Assembly (NCBI RefSeq): GCF_001634285.1
Contig: NZ_CP015438.1
Coordinates: forward strand, 492,501 to 556,500
Source of the DNA: Anoxybacillus amylolyticus
Lineage (GTDB): Bacteria; Bacillota; Bacilli; Bacillales; Anoxybacillaceae
Direction: 5' to 3'
DNA: 64,000 bases
The translations under genes were made by a program, and so were the position numbers. Under the pieces are notes generated by a model that was not told the origin of the DNA, did not search any database, and saw nothing but the letters and a program-made list of their open reading frames with translations. Below, in pieces: positions 7,667 through 15,627 of this stretch; within the stretch, counting starts at the first letter, position 1, and each line of letters begins with the position of its first letter.

Positions 7667-9400
7667 ATGCAAATTTCCAATGAGTGGACTACTAACTTAC
7701 CGACGTACTACGATAAAGTGGATGAATTGCAAGAAGGAGAGACAGTCTTTGTCACAATTAAAGAAAAACTTGATCAGCAAGAAGCGATTGTAACGATAAA
7801 CGGTCAAGAAGTACGTGCTCGATTCCAAAATGGTGTGCCGGATACAGATAAAGTGGTTGTACAGATTGAGCGGGTGACTCAAGATACAGTGGAAGTGAAA
7901 GGATTAGTGCAGAAGCCATTTGCACAATGGACGGAAGGAAACGACTTAGCGAAATTAGAGCAGAAATTAAAAGCGCAAGGGGTTATCCTCACTGTTGAAG
8001 AAAAGGCAACGGTAAAAAATTTTTTGGAACAAACAAAAGGAACAACAAAATGGGCAACTATTGAGGTGCTTGTTGCTAAAAAACTTCCCCTAAAATCTAG
8101 CTACTTACGCGCCGTTCATGAAATGATGAATGGAAAACCATTGGGGGAATCGTTAGAAAAACTAGCAGAAGCGGTTCGTTTTCCTTTGAATGATAAGGAG
8201 GAAGGTTCAAGCAGCCATCATGATGTTGACTTGGATTTACCGACTGTTATGCGTGCAGAAGGGCTATCTCAGCCTTATGTGAACGAAGATTGGTTTGTTA
8301 GTCTTCCTACCCAGACAAAAGATGTCGTCGTTCGAGTAGTAACTGAAAAGATGGCGCAAGCGACAGATGAGTTTCGCAAAATGAAAAACGATGTAGGGAA
8401 TAAACTTGAAAAATCAATATCGTCGTTAACGAACGGTCAACTACGTGTGCAGCAAGGGAAGCTATGGATAGAAGCAGCTATCCACTCACTAGACCGAGCG
8501 ATTTTACATGGGGATTTTATGTTGTTTACAGATATGGGCACAGAAAAACAGTTGTTGCAAGCAAGTTCAAAGTTGGCAGAAGCGAAACAACTATTTACTT
8601 CTGGAAAACAGAAAGAGGCGTTAATACTCGTAAATGAAGTAAAAAAACTGATGGAAACGGTACGTTTTCAGCCATCTGATGTGAAAGTGAAGCACTTTAT
8701 TTCAGAAATAAAAGAAAAAACAAACGAAAATATGCCTATTCAGAAGCAGGTCGCTTCGCAATTGGAACGTTTGTTTAAAATGCCCGCCGAATCGTTTTCC
8801 GCTCGAAACACATTGGAGTACATGCGTCGCATTGGTCTTCAATATGAAAATGAATTAGCACAGATGGTTGAAAAGAGTGAGTCTATGCCACAGCATAATT
8901 TGAAATCATTATTACTTCAATTGTCGGAATCAGGGCAGAAGGCTGCGATTCCAGCCGAGAATATTATCGCTAATATAACAGGGCAACAATTAGCAAGTAA
9001 ATTTGATCCGAAAAGCCATGCACAAACGATGGTGTACCAAATCCCAGTCATGATGGATAATAAAATAGAAACCCTCCATGTTTACTTGAACTCACGAAAT
9101 GAACACGAGAAAGTGGATTGGCAAAATTGTAGCGTATATTTTGTGTTTGATACAGATAAATACGGTAAAGTAGGGTTGTTTTTACAGATGACAGAAAGAA
9201 ATATAGCTATTACTGTGAAAACGGATGCTAAAGAAGCCGAAGAAACGTTAAGAGAGTTAGTAGAATCAGCACAAGAAAATTTGCAGCAAATCGGCTACAA
9301 TATAAGTAAAATTTCTTTTACTAACATGACGGAGCAAATGCAATCCATGTCATCCATGAAAGAGGAGAATAGCGAGAAAGGATATGATGTGGTAGTATGA
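7667..9400 (+). CDS. YlqG/FliK-like flagellar protein (unproven)
   Basis: A 577-residue hydrophilic protein without signal peptide or membrane segment. The first 90 residues look like a small beta domain. The middle is helical and Lys/Glu/Gln rich. The last 150 residues (QIPVMMDNKIETLHVYLNSR, then VYFVFDTDKYGKVGLFLQMT) resemble the C-terminal core of FliK-type hook-length proteins and B. subtilis YlqG. The next gene, overlapping by 4 bases, encodes a stand-alone FlhB C-terminal domain, as ylqG-ylqH do in B. subtilis but at another locus. FliK normally switches FlhB from hook to filament export, so a role with the neighbour is reasonable but inferred. The sigma-D promoter lies just upstream; GTAGGTGG is the ribosome site. 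Confidence 0.65.
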   Translation: MQISNEWTTNLPTYYDKVDELQEGETVFVTIKEKLDQQEAIVTINGQEVRARFQNGVPDTDKVVVQIERVTQDTVEVKGLVQKPFAQWTEGNDLAKLEQKLKAQGVILTVEEKATVKNFLEQTKGTTKWATIEVLVAKKLPLKSSYLRAVHEMMNGKPLGESLEKLAEAVRFPLNDKEEGSSSHHDVDLDLPTVMRAEGLSQPYVNEDWFVSLPTQTKDVVVRVVTEKMAQATDEFRKMKNDVGNKLEKSISSLTNGQLRVQQGKLWIEAAIHSLDRAILHGDFMLFTDMGTEKQLLQASSKLAEAKQLFTSGKQKEALILVNEVKKLMETVRFQPSDVKVKHFISEIKEKTNENMPIQKQVASQLERLFKMPAESFSARNTLEYMRRIGLQYENELAQMVEKSESMPQHNLKSLLLQLSESGQKAAIPAENIIANITGQQLASKFDPKSHAQTMVYQIPVMMDNKIETLHVYLNSRNEHEKVDWQNCSVYFVFDTDKYGKVGLFLQMTERNIAITVKTDAKEAEETLRELVESAQENLQQIGYNISKISFTNMTEQMQSMSSMKEENSEKGYDVVV

Positions 9401-9648
9401 AAAATCGCTATAAACACTATTTTTCTGCTTTGGCTTGTTATGAGGGGGAAGTGAGTCGTCTAACAGAAACGACGAAGCGAACAATCGCAAAAGAAATCAT
9501 TGAAAAAGCTAATGAACGAAATATACCATTACCAAAAGACCGCTCTCTTGTCGAACATTTAGCCGAACATGAACATCGTGTTCCAGCACAACTTTATGCA
9601 GTTATTGGGGAAATTGTCCGTTTGATGAAACAGCTCGATCAAATGTAG
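9397..9648 (+). CDS. FlhB C-terminal-domain-like protein (YlqH type)
   Basis: The 83-residue protein matches the soluble C-terminal domain of the export-gate protein FlhB. It has an RYKHYFSALACYE start, a helix ending IIEKANERNIPLPKDRSLVEHL (compare the FlhB substrate-switch domain), and a C-terminal LYAVIGEIVRLMKQLD helix. There are no membrane segments. The NPTH self-cleavage motif is absent: the region before the helix reads SRLTETTKRTIAKEI. It therefore cannot autocleave like full FlhB; it may act as a decoy or partner at the export gate. Start overlaps the preceding stop (ATGA). Confidence 0.75.
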   Translation: MKNRYKHYFSALACYEGEVSRLTETTKRTIAKEIIEKANERNIPLPKDRSLVEHLAEHEHRVPAQLYAVIGEIVRLMKQLDQM

Positions 9649-9659
9649 GAGCGAAGGAT

Positions 9660-10097
9660 ATGGAAATCCAAAAAATAACAAAAACTAACATACTCAAACC
9701 AAGCTCAAAAGAAAAAACAACTGCTGCTTCTGTTACGTTTTCGGAAATGGTGGCAAAAAACGAAGAAAATTTTATGCACGAACGTTTTCACCAACTTACT
9801 CAACAAATTGAGGAACAAGGGAAAAAGTTGCTTGAGTCGCGTTCGATTGAAGATTTACGAAAATATAAACAACTGGTTAAATCCTTGCTGAACGATGTGG
9901 TAAAACATGGACTACAGCTATCTGAACAACGCGGATTTAACTGGATGGGGCGTCAGCGCATATTTAAGATTGTAAAAGAAGTGGATACAAAGCTGCTCGA
10001 ATTAACGAACAAGACGCTACAAAATGAACAAGAGGGAGTAGATTTGTTAACGGCCATTGGTGAAATCCAAGGATTAATTATTAATATTTATACGTAA
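9660..10097 (+). CDS. YaaR-like protein (DUF327)
   Basis: A 145-residue, fully helical soluble protein. The pattern SRSIEDLRKYKQLVKSLL, then RGFNWMGRQRIFKIVKEVD and IGEIQGLIINIYT is that of the YaaR/DUF327 family; B. subtilis YaaR has a similar length (146) but lies near the origin, not in the flagellar operon. The function of the family is not established. Its place between an FlhB-like protein and yvyF suggests a link to flagellar assembly here. Ribosome site GGAGCGAAGG lies directly ahead. Confidence 0.72.
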   Translation: MEIQKITKTNILKPSSKEKTTAASVTFSEMVAKNEENFMHERFHQLTQQIEEQGKKLLESRSIEDLRKYKQLVKSLLNDVVKHGLQLSEQRGFNWMGRQRIFKIVKEVDTKLLELTNKTLQNEQEGVDLLTAIGEIQGLIINIYT

Positions 10098-10142
10098 AAG
10101 GAATTTAGTGGCTAGCTATTTATGCTTTAGGGGGATGAGAAG

Positions 10143-10556
10143 ATGAATTTAGATAATTGTCCAAAATGTGGAGGTTTATTTGTAAAAAGCCAATTCCGCG
10201 ATATTTGTGAGGGATGTTATCGAGAAGAGGAAAAACAATTTGAAAAAGTGTACCACTATATAAGAAAACGGGAAAATCGAATGGCTACCATTCCTCAAGT
10301 AGTGGAAGGAACAGGAGTAGAAGAGGATTTAATTATTAAATTTATTAAATCAGGACGGCTACAACTTGCTAATTTTCCGAACTTAGGTTATCCATGTGGA
10401 CGATGCGGTACGATCATTCGGGAAGGGAAATTTTGTGTAAAATGTATGAAAGATTTGAATAAACAAATTGAGGTACTAAAACAAGAGGAAGAGCGGAAAA
10501 AAGAATCTCAGCACAAAAGAATATATTATACAAAGCAAAATGAGAAAGAAGATTAA
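10143..10556 (+). CDS. yvyF: YvyF, flagellar operon zinc-finger protein
   Basis: A 137-residue protein of the TIGR03826 type found next to flgM in Bacillales. Two zinc ribbons flank a helical middle: CPKCGG (6-11) with CEGC near residue 23, and CGRC with CVKC near residues 84-101. The middle (VVEGTGVEEDLIIKFIKSGRL) looks like a winged-helix or MerR-like turn. B. subtilis YvyF is reported to be in the flgM operon; its mechanism is not known to me. The C-terminal tail is strongly charged. The stop codon overlaps the predicted sigma-D promoter for flgM. Confidence 0.88.
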   Translation: MNLDNCPKCGGLFVKSQFRDICEGCYREEEKQFEKVYHYIRKRENRMATIPQVVEGTGVEEDLIIKFIKSGRLQLANFPNLGYPCGRCGTIIREGKFCVKCMKDLNKQIEVLKQEEERKKESQHKRIYYTKQNEKED

Positions 10557-10580
10557 AAAAGATTCTCAACATGTCGATAA
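10554..10580 (+). promoter_or_regulatory. Sigma-D promoter before flgM
   Basis: TAAA, 15 bases, then GTCGATAA (one change from GCCGATAA). It would let sigma-D drive expression of its own anti-sigma factor, the feedback known in B. subtilis. Confidence 0.6.
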
Positions 10581-10622
10581 TATAAGTAAGAAATAAAGGA
10601 CGGATATAAAGGAGGGAATGGT

Positions 10623-10886
10623 GTGCGAATTCATAACTTTTATTCCACAAAGATAGATCCTTATAAACTATACCCTAACAAGGCTTCCGTGAACGATAAG
10701 TCGAATCCAAAGAAAGACCAAGTAGAGATTTCAGAAGAAGCAAAAGAGTTACAACAAAATTCATCATGGATGTTGGAGCGGCAAAATAAAGTGCAAGCGC
10801 TAAAAGAACAAGTCCAAAGCGGAAGCTATAAAGTAGATGCATATGCGGTTGCCAAAAGTGTATACGATTTTTATTTTAACAAATAA
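10623..10886 (+). CDS. flgM: FlgM, anti-sigma-D factor
   Basis: FlgM binds and blocks sigma-D (sigma-28) until the hook-basal body is complete and FlgM is removed. The 87-residue product shows the typical features: a short disordered Lys/Asn-rich start, VEISEEAKELQQ, and the binding helices VQALKEQVQSGSYKVDAYAVAKSV. GTG is the start, with AAGGAGGG 6 bases upstream. An in-frame start further up would run into the promoter. It is followed by flgN at 29 bases. Confidence 0.93.
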   Translation: MRIHNFYSTKIDPYKLYPNKASVNDKSNPKKDQVEISEEAKELQQNSSWMLERQNKVQALKEQVQSGSYKVDAYAVAKSVYDFYFNK

Positions 10887-10915
10887 CACGTACCAGTTTA
10901 TATCGGAGGGATTTC

Positions 10916-11404
10916 ATGTCCGCCACACCGCTAGTTGATTTATTAGAAAAATATTTGACCGTGCACGAGCAATTGCTGCAATCATCTCGTAAAAAAACGG
11001 AGGTGCTAAAGAAAGGCGATACAGACGCCTTAATGACTATCGTCAAAGAAGAACAGAAAATATTGGCGATGATTAACCAAATGGAAAAAAAACGTATGGA
11101 ATTAATGACTGATTTTGCCCATGATTGTTTAGCGCAGGACCTGACGTTAACGGCATGTATCGAATTAGCTCCATCATCGGAACAGGTAGTATTAAAAAGG
11201 TTACAAGACCAACTGTTAGAGGTGATGGCAGAGTTAAAAGAAGTCAATGAGCTCAATCAGCAGCTTATTGAGCAATCATTGCAATTTGTCAATATGACGC
11301 TTCAATTAATTTTGCCACAGCCGCAAGAAATCAGCTATCGTCATCCTCATTCGACTTCTTTGCGGCAAGATAATAGCTGGACAATTTTTGACTCAAAAGC
11401 ATAG
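10916..11404 (+). CDS. flgN: FlgN, export chaperone for FlgK and FlgL
   Basis: FlgN-type chaperones keep hook-filament junction proteins soluble and bring them to the export gate. The 162-residue protein is entirely helical, with the pattern LLEKYLTVHEQLLQSSRKKTEVLKKGD at the start and a long second helix. The C-terminal region, expected to hold the junction proteins, ends with a loose Ser/Arg-rich tail. The genes for its two clients follow immediately. Corresponds in position and size to B. subtilis yvyG. Confidence 0.88.
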   Translation: MSATPLVDLLEKYLTVHEQLLQSSRKKTEVLKKGDTDALMTIVKEEQKILAMINQMEKKRMELMTDFAHDCLAQDLTLTACIELAPSSEQVVLKRLQDQLLEVMAELKEVNELNQQLIEQSLQFVNMTLQLILPQPQEISYRHPHSTSLRQDNSWTIFDSKA

Positions 11405-11428
11405 ATATTGGAAAGAGGGGAATAAATA

Positions 11429-13039
11429 ATGGGCTCAACGTTTCAAGGGCTGGAAATAGCAAAACGCGGCATGTTCACGCAACAAACGGCATTATATGTG
11501 ACAGGTCATAACATTGCGAATGCGAATACCCCTGGCTACTCGCGTCAACGTGTCAATTTTGTAGAAACAGAGCCGTATCCAGCCGCTTCGATGAACCGCC
11601 CGCAAATTCCTGGACAGATGGGGACTGGTGTGGAAGCCGGTTCTATTCAGCGGGTGAGGGAGAGCTTTTTAGATGTGCAGTACCGTGAGGAAAATAATAA
11701 GCTTGGGTATTGGGAAGCAAGAGCAGATGCTACTGCCAAAATGCAAGATATTATGAACGAACCTTCAGACAACGGGCTATCCAAAACGCTCGATCAATTC
11801 TGGCAGTCATTGCAAGATTTAAGTGCTAACCCTGAGAATGAAGGGGCTCGCTCCGTTGTTCGACAGCGTGGATTGGCGGTAGTGGAAACATTTCATTATT
11901 TGTATGATTCGCTATCACAAATTCAAAAAGACTTTGGCAACCAAATTGGTGTGACGATTACCCAAATCAACTCACTGACTGCACAAATTAGCAATATTAA
12001 CAAACAAATTAGTGAAATTGAGCCACACGGCTATTTGCCGAATGATTTATATGACGAAAGAGACCGACTCGTCGATCAGTTGTCAGAGCTTGTCAATGTA
12101 CGTGTGGAAAAAGTATCGAGTGGCGGAAACACATTAAAAATTGCCGAAGGAACGTACAATGTGTATTTAGTAGACAACAGCGGCAATCCGATTCTAGATG
12201 GCAGCGGCAATAAAATTTATCTAGTGCAAGGTAGTACTGTGAATTCACTTTCCATTCCGAGTCCGAATGGACAAGATATTGATGGAGATGGCGTGACAGA
12301 AACCCCCTCTGGTGATATCGACCAGATGCAAGTAGGGACAACGACTATACCGATTACCACTTTTTCATCGGGTAAATTGCTAGGTCTTGTGGAATCATTT
12401 GGGTATAAAGATTCATTAGGAAATACAAAAGGGATTTATCCGGAAATGGTTAGCCATTTGAACGATTTAGCCTACGCGTTCGGTACAGTATTTAACAAAG
12501 TTCATCAACAAGGATACGCATTAGATGGAAGTACAACGGGCATTGATTTTTTTAGTGGTTTGACAGCAACAGACGCTGCTAAAAACATTACATTATCTTC
12601 AGCGATTGACGATCTATCGAAAATTGCGGCATCTATTGATGGAACATCAGGAAACGGCAATAACGCTATCAACTTGGCGAATGTCGGAAAAATGTTGTTG
12701 TCGTCCAATTCCGTGAGCTTAGTTGGGACATCGACGATTTTAGATTTAACAACCCTTGGACTACCACTAACATCTGGGACGATCAAATCTAATTACGAAG
12801 GATGGATTGGAAAACTAGGAGTGGATGGGCAACAAGCAGAACGAATGAAAAATAATAGCGATACGTTAAAACAATCGGTCGACGGCCGCCGTCAATCGGC
12901 TAGTTCTGTCTCATTAGACGAGGAAATGACTAATATGATTAAATACCAGCATGCTTATAATGCAGCAGCGCGGCAAATTACGGTGATTGATCAAATGTTG
13001 GATAAAGTGATTAACGGAATGGGAATTGTAGGAAGGTAG
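11429..13039 (+). CDS. flgK: FlgK, hook-filament junction protein 1
   Basis: FlgK is exported and forms the first junction layer on the hook. The 536-residue protein begins with the conserved rod/hook motif QTALYVTGHNIANANTPGYS (about residues 19-38) and ends with the helical motif MIKYQHAYNAAARQITVIDQM. The middle is an expanded beta region with repeated GSGN/DGSGN turns. Slightly longer than the 507-residue B. subtilis protein. Ribosome site AAAGAGGGG. It is followed by flgL after 10 bases. Confidence 0.96.
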   Translation: MGSTFQGLEIAKRGMFTQQTALYVTGHNIANANTPGYSRQRVNFVETEPYPAASMNRPQIPGQMGTGVEAGSIQRVRESFLDVQYREENNKLGYWEARADATAKMQDIMNEPSDNGLSKTLDQFWQSLQDLSANPENEGARSVVRQRGLAVVETFHYLYDSLSQIQKDFGNQIGVTITQINSLTAQISNINKQISEIEPHGYLPNDLYDERDRLVDQLSELVNVRVEKVSSGGNTLKIAEGTYNVYLVDNSGNPILDGSGNKIYLVQGSTVNSLSIPSPNGQDIDGDGVTETPSGDIDQMQVGTTTIPITTFSSGKLLGLVESFGYKDSLGNTKGIYPEMVSHLNDLAYAFGTVFNKVHQQGYALDGSTTGIDFFSGLTATDAAKNITLSSAIDDLSKIAASIDGTSGNGNNAINLANVGKMLLSSNSVSLVGTSTILDLTTLGLPLTSGTIKSNYEGWIGKLGVDGQQAERMKNNSDTLKQSVDGRRQSASSVSLDEEMTNMIKYQHAYNAAARQITVIDQMLDKVINGMGIVGR

Positions 13040-13049
13040 GTGAAGAAGC

Positions 13050-13964
13050 ATGCGCGTAACACAAGGAATGTTGGCTTCTAATATGCTGAGAAATTTAAGC
13101 ACAAGCTACGCACAACTTGGAAAATATCAAGACCAACTATCGACGGGAAAAAAGATTAATCGACCTTCGGACGACCCGGTTGTGGCGATGAAAGGGATGG
13201 TGTACCGCACGAATTTAACTGAGGTACAGCAGTTTAAGCGTAACTTTTCGGAAGCGAATAGCTGGATTGATAATTCTGACTCGGCGCTTGATGAAGCGAC
13301 ACAAGTGTTACAAAGGATCCGCGAACTTGTTGTGCAGGCAAGCAACGACACATACGAATCAAGCCAAAGAGCCTCGATTGCTCAAGAAGTAAAGCAATTG
13401 ACAGATCATCTTGTCACTATTGCCAATACAAAAGTAGGAGATAAATATATTTTTAACGGAACAGATACACTAAAACAGCCGGTAGACTTGAATCAAACCC
13501 CACCTGTTGCACCAACGAACTCGCAACAAGTCAATATTGAGCTATCACAAGGAATTTATATACCGGTAAATGTGGATGCAACGAAAATATTTGGATATGA
13601 TACTACAGCAACGGCGGCAAACGGCAATAGATTATTTAGTGATCTGCAATTTTTAAACAACGACTTAAACGATCCGACGAAGTCAGGGAAAGACATTAAC
13701 CAATATCTTAGCTACATCGACAAGCATATAAATAATTTCCTAAGCGCCCGTGCGGAATTAGGGGCACGAATGAACCGCATAGAATTAATGGAAGATCGGG
13801 TCGACCAACAAGAGGTAATCGCTAATAAAATTTTATCCGATAATGAAGATGCTGATATCGAGCAAGTAATTACGGATTTAAAAACACAAGAAAGCGTACA
13901 TCGTGCCGCTCTCGGTGTCGGTGCCCGTATTATTCAGCCGACGCTTCTTGACTTTTTACGTTAA
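13050..13964 (+). CDS. flgL: FlgL, hook-filament junction protein 3
   Basis: FlgL forms the second junction layer, on which flagellin polymerises. The 304-residue protein shows the flagellin-like N-terminal coiled coil (RVTQGMLASNMLRNLSTSY, then KKINRPSDDPV) and a flagellin-like C-terminal helix (IEQVITDLKTQESVHRAALGVGARI). A short variable central domain lies between. Length agrees with the 298-residue B. subtilis homologue. A hairpin directly after the stop may reduce downstream expression. Confidence 0.95.
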   Translation: MRVTQGMLASNMLRNLSTSYAQLGKYQDQLSTGKKINRPSDDPVVAMKGMVYRTNLTEVQQFKRNFSEANSWIDNSDSALDEATQVLQRIRELVVQASNDTYESSQRASIAQEVKQLTDHLVTIANTKVGDKYIFNGTDTLKQPVDLNQTPPVAPTNSQQVNIELSQGIYIPVNVDATKIFGYDTTATAANGNRLFSDLQFLNNDLNDPTKSGKDINQYLSYIDKHINNFLSARAELGARMNRIELMEDRVDQQEVIANKILSDNEDADIEQVITDLKTQESVHRAALGVGARIIQPTLLDFLR

Positions 13965-13992
13965 GCTATCTTGTGAGGGCAAGATAGCTTTT
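13963..13992 (+). terminator. Partial terminator after flgL
   Basis: AAGCTATCTTG and CAAGATAGCTT form a perfect 11-bp stem with a 6-base loop, followed by TTCCTC (the stem itself ends in TT, giving TTTT). It overlaps the flgL stop and would attenuate rather than fully stop transcription into yviE-fliW-csrA. Confidence 0.6.
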
Positions 13993-14009
13993 CCTCTGGA
14001 GGGAGAAAG

Positions 14010-14591
14010 ATGCAGCTTCCGCAAATACGCTTGCAATCGACGTTTGCAAAAATCGCGATTCATACCACTCCGCCTGTGCAGGAAATAAAACAGCCGCCGG
14101 CAGAGTTAGAAATTACGCAACCGCCTGCCCAATTAACGATGGAAACCACTCCTTCAAAACTAACGATTGACCAAACAAAAGCATGGGAAGACATGGACTT
14201 AAAGCATATTTTCCGCCGCATTGAAGAATTTGCGCAAAAAGGGTATGAAGACTGGTTGGAAGGCATTGCCCGCGTATCTCGGCAAGGAGATGAGTTGATG
14301 AGAATTGAAGATGGCGGACAGCCGCTGGTCGAGCAAGCAAAAGAAAACAGCGACAAGCCAATGTATGAATTTAACATTGGGTGGATTCCATCTCTTTTTA
14401 GCGTCAAGACTAATTTTGAACCAGCAAAAGTGCATATTGACGTGAAGGTTCATAAGCCGATGGTTCAGGCGAAAGCGAATAAACCGATAATTCACTATAC
14501 ACCAGGAAAAGTAAACGTTGATTTGGCACAGCGAAATTCGTTGAAAATTGACTTTGTCAACATTGGTAATCAAGTAGAAATTTCTGTTTAA
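14010..14591 (+). CDS. yviE: YviE, flagellar operon protein (DUF6470)
   Basis: A 193-residue soluble protein matching B. subtilis YviE in size and position between flgL and fliW. The first 50 residues carry repeated PPxELEITQPPAxLTM-type strands, the middle is helical (DLKHIFRRIEEFAQKGYEDWL), and the end repeats short strands (VHKPMVQAKANKPIIHYTPGKVNVD). Repeated beta units at both ends suggest a small beta-rich fold. Its function is not known to me. Ribosome site GGAGGGAG. Confidence 0.85.
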   Translation: MQLPQIRLQSTFAKIAIHTTPPVQEIKQPPAELEITQPPAQLTMETTPSKLTIDQTKAWEDMDLKHIFRRIEEFAQKGYEDWLEGIARVSRQGDELMRIEDGGQPLVEQAKENSDKPMYEFNIGWIPSLFSVKTNFEPAKVHIDVKVHKPMVQAKANKPIIHYTPGKVNVDLAQRNSLKIDFVNIGNQVEISV

Positions 14592-14600
14592 AGGTGTGGG

Positions 14601-15041
14601 ATGATGAAACTCCGTACAAAATACCACGGTGAGGTGGAAGTTAATGGCACAGACATTTTTTATTTTTCAAACGGTATTCCAGGATTTTTAGACGAAAAAC
14701 AGTTTGTTTTGTTGCCGATTGAGGATACCCCTTTTATTATTTTACAGTCGGTGAAGACACCAGTACTTGGATTTGCAATGATTGACCCGTTTTTGTATTT
14801 TCCAGACTACGATATTGAACTGGATGAGCAAACTATCGAACGGCTTGAACTTTCGTCTGAACGTGATGTGGCAGTATACGTTATTTTAACGGTTGCTGAT
14901 CCGTTTGAGAATACAACTGCTAACTTACAGGCACCGATTGTTGTAAACCGTGCAAAAAAATTAGGCAAGCAGGTGATTCTAACGAATACACCTTACCGAA
15001 CGAAGCACCGGTTATTTCCTGAAAAAGCAGGAGCTAAGTAA
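14601..15041 (+). CDS. fliW: FliW, flagellar assembly factor and CsrA antagonist
   Basis: FliW binds either cytoplasmic flagellin or CsrA, releasing hag mRNA from CsrA only when flagellin is being exported. The 146-residue protein has the family start TKYHGEVEV, IFYFSNGIPGFLDEKQFVLLP and the C-terminal NLQAPIVVNRAKKLGKQVI. B. subtilis FliW has 143 residues. The first ATG is used; a second ATG follows at once and could serve equally. csrA comes 15 bases later and hag is just beyond, giving the full three-part switch in one place. Confidence 0.95.
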   Translation: MMKLRTKYHGEVEVNGTDIFYFSNGIPGFLDEKQFVLLPIEDTPFIILQSVKTPVLGFAMIDPFLYFPDYDIELDEQTIERLELSSERDVAVYVILTVADPFENTTANLQAPIVVNRAKKLGKQVILTNTPYRTKHRLFPEKAGAK

Positions 15042-15056
15042 AAGGAGGCGAGAAAA

Positions 15057-15305
15057 GTGCTTGTACTAACGCGTAGATTACATGAAGCGATTCAAATCGG
15101 CGGGGAGATTGAGATTATTGTTCTTTCTATCCAAGGCGATCAAGTAAAGCTAGGAATCAATGCTCCGAAACATGTCGATATTCACCGCAAAGAAATCTAC
15201 CTCGCTATCCAAGCGGAAAATAGTGAAGCGTCTCTCGCCTCGAAAACCGTTTTACATGAATTACAAAGCCATCTGAAAAAACTAGAAAGGGGGGAGAACG
15301 AATGA
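15057..15305 (+). CDS. csrA: CsrA, translational repressor of flagellin
   Basis: CsrA is a dimeric RNA-binding protein that covers the ribosome site of hag. The 82-residue protein starts with [15 protein letters not shown], contains the RNA-contact strand [19 protein letters not shown], and carries a C-terminal extension of about 20 residues ([16 protein letters not shown]) that is somewhat longer than in B. subtilis (74 residues). That extension is where FliW binds in B. subtilis. The start is GTG with AAAGGAGG upstream. The stop overlaps the following small gene by 4 bases. Confidence 0.95.
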   Translation: MLVLTRRLHEAIQIGGEIEIIVLSIQGDQVKLGINAPKHVDIHRKEIYLAIQAENSEASLASKTVLHELQSHLKKLERGENE

Positions 15306-15487
15306 GTCTTAGCATCGGCGGAGTGCAAGTTCAAGGGGTGATTGCGCGCGTGGTCGAAGACAATAAACAAATTGCCGAACAAGCGCTGAATGAAATCATT
15401 AATAGACATAAGGACGACCCAGCGCACAACATCAAAGAGATTCAACAACCATCTCCATTTTCACAATTTCTTGACATTAAAATCTAA
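15302..15487 (+). CDS. Small protein of 61 residues between csrA and hag, unknown
   Basis: The start overlaps the csrA stop (ATGA) and GGGGGGAG stands 6 bases ahead, so translation with csrA is likely. The protein opens [21 protein letters not shown], is helical in the middle and ends in [11 protein letters not shown]. No membrane segment or cysteine is present. I do not recognise it. Position, coupling and codon use like its neighbours support a real gene; a role in the FliW-CsrA-Hag switch is only a guess. Confidence 0.65.
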   Translation: MSLSIGGVQVQGVIARVVEDNKQIAEQALNEIINRHKDDPAHNIKEIQQPSPFSQFLDIKI

Positions 15488-15506
15488 TTTTTTTACAAAA
15501 AAACTA

Positions 15507-15535
15507 TTAAACTTTTAAATAACTAATCCGATAAT
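15507..15535 (+). promoter_or_regulatory. Sigma-D promoter of hag
   Basis: TTAAA (15507-15511), 16 bases, then CCGATAAT (15528-15535). This is the expected class for flagellin. It leaves a leader of about 85-90 bases. Confidence 0.8.
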
Positions 15536-15585
15536 AAAAGTGAACGCAGGTAAGAAAGGCGGCCGACTTTCGAAACTGCAGCCAA

Positions 15586-15620
15586 CCACACGGACGTGGA
15601 AAAAACACATTCAAGGAGGA
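15586..15620 (+). promoter_or_regulatory. CsrA-binding leader of hag
   Basis: CCAC-acggac-GTGG (15586-15599) puts GGA in a hairpin loop, the classic CsrA target. The second GGA target lies in the ribosome site AAGGAGGA (15613-15620). The two-site layout agrees with the B. subtilis hag leader. Confidence 0.72.
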
Positions 15621-15627
15621 AAAAACA

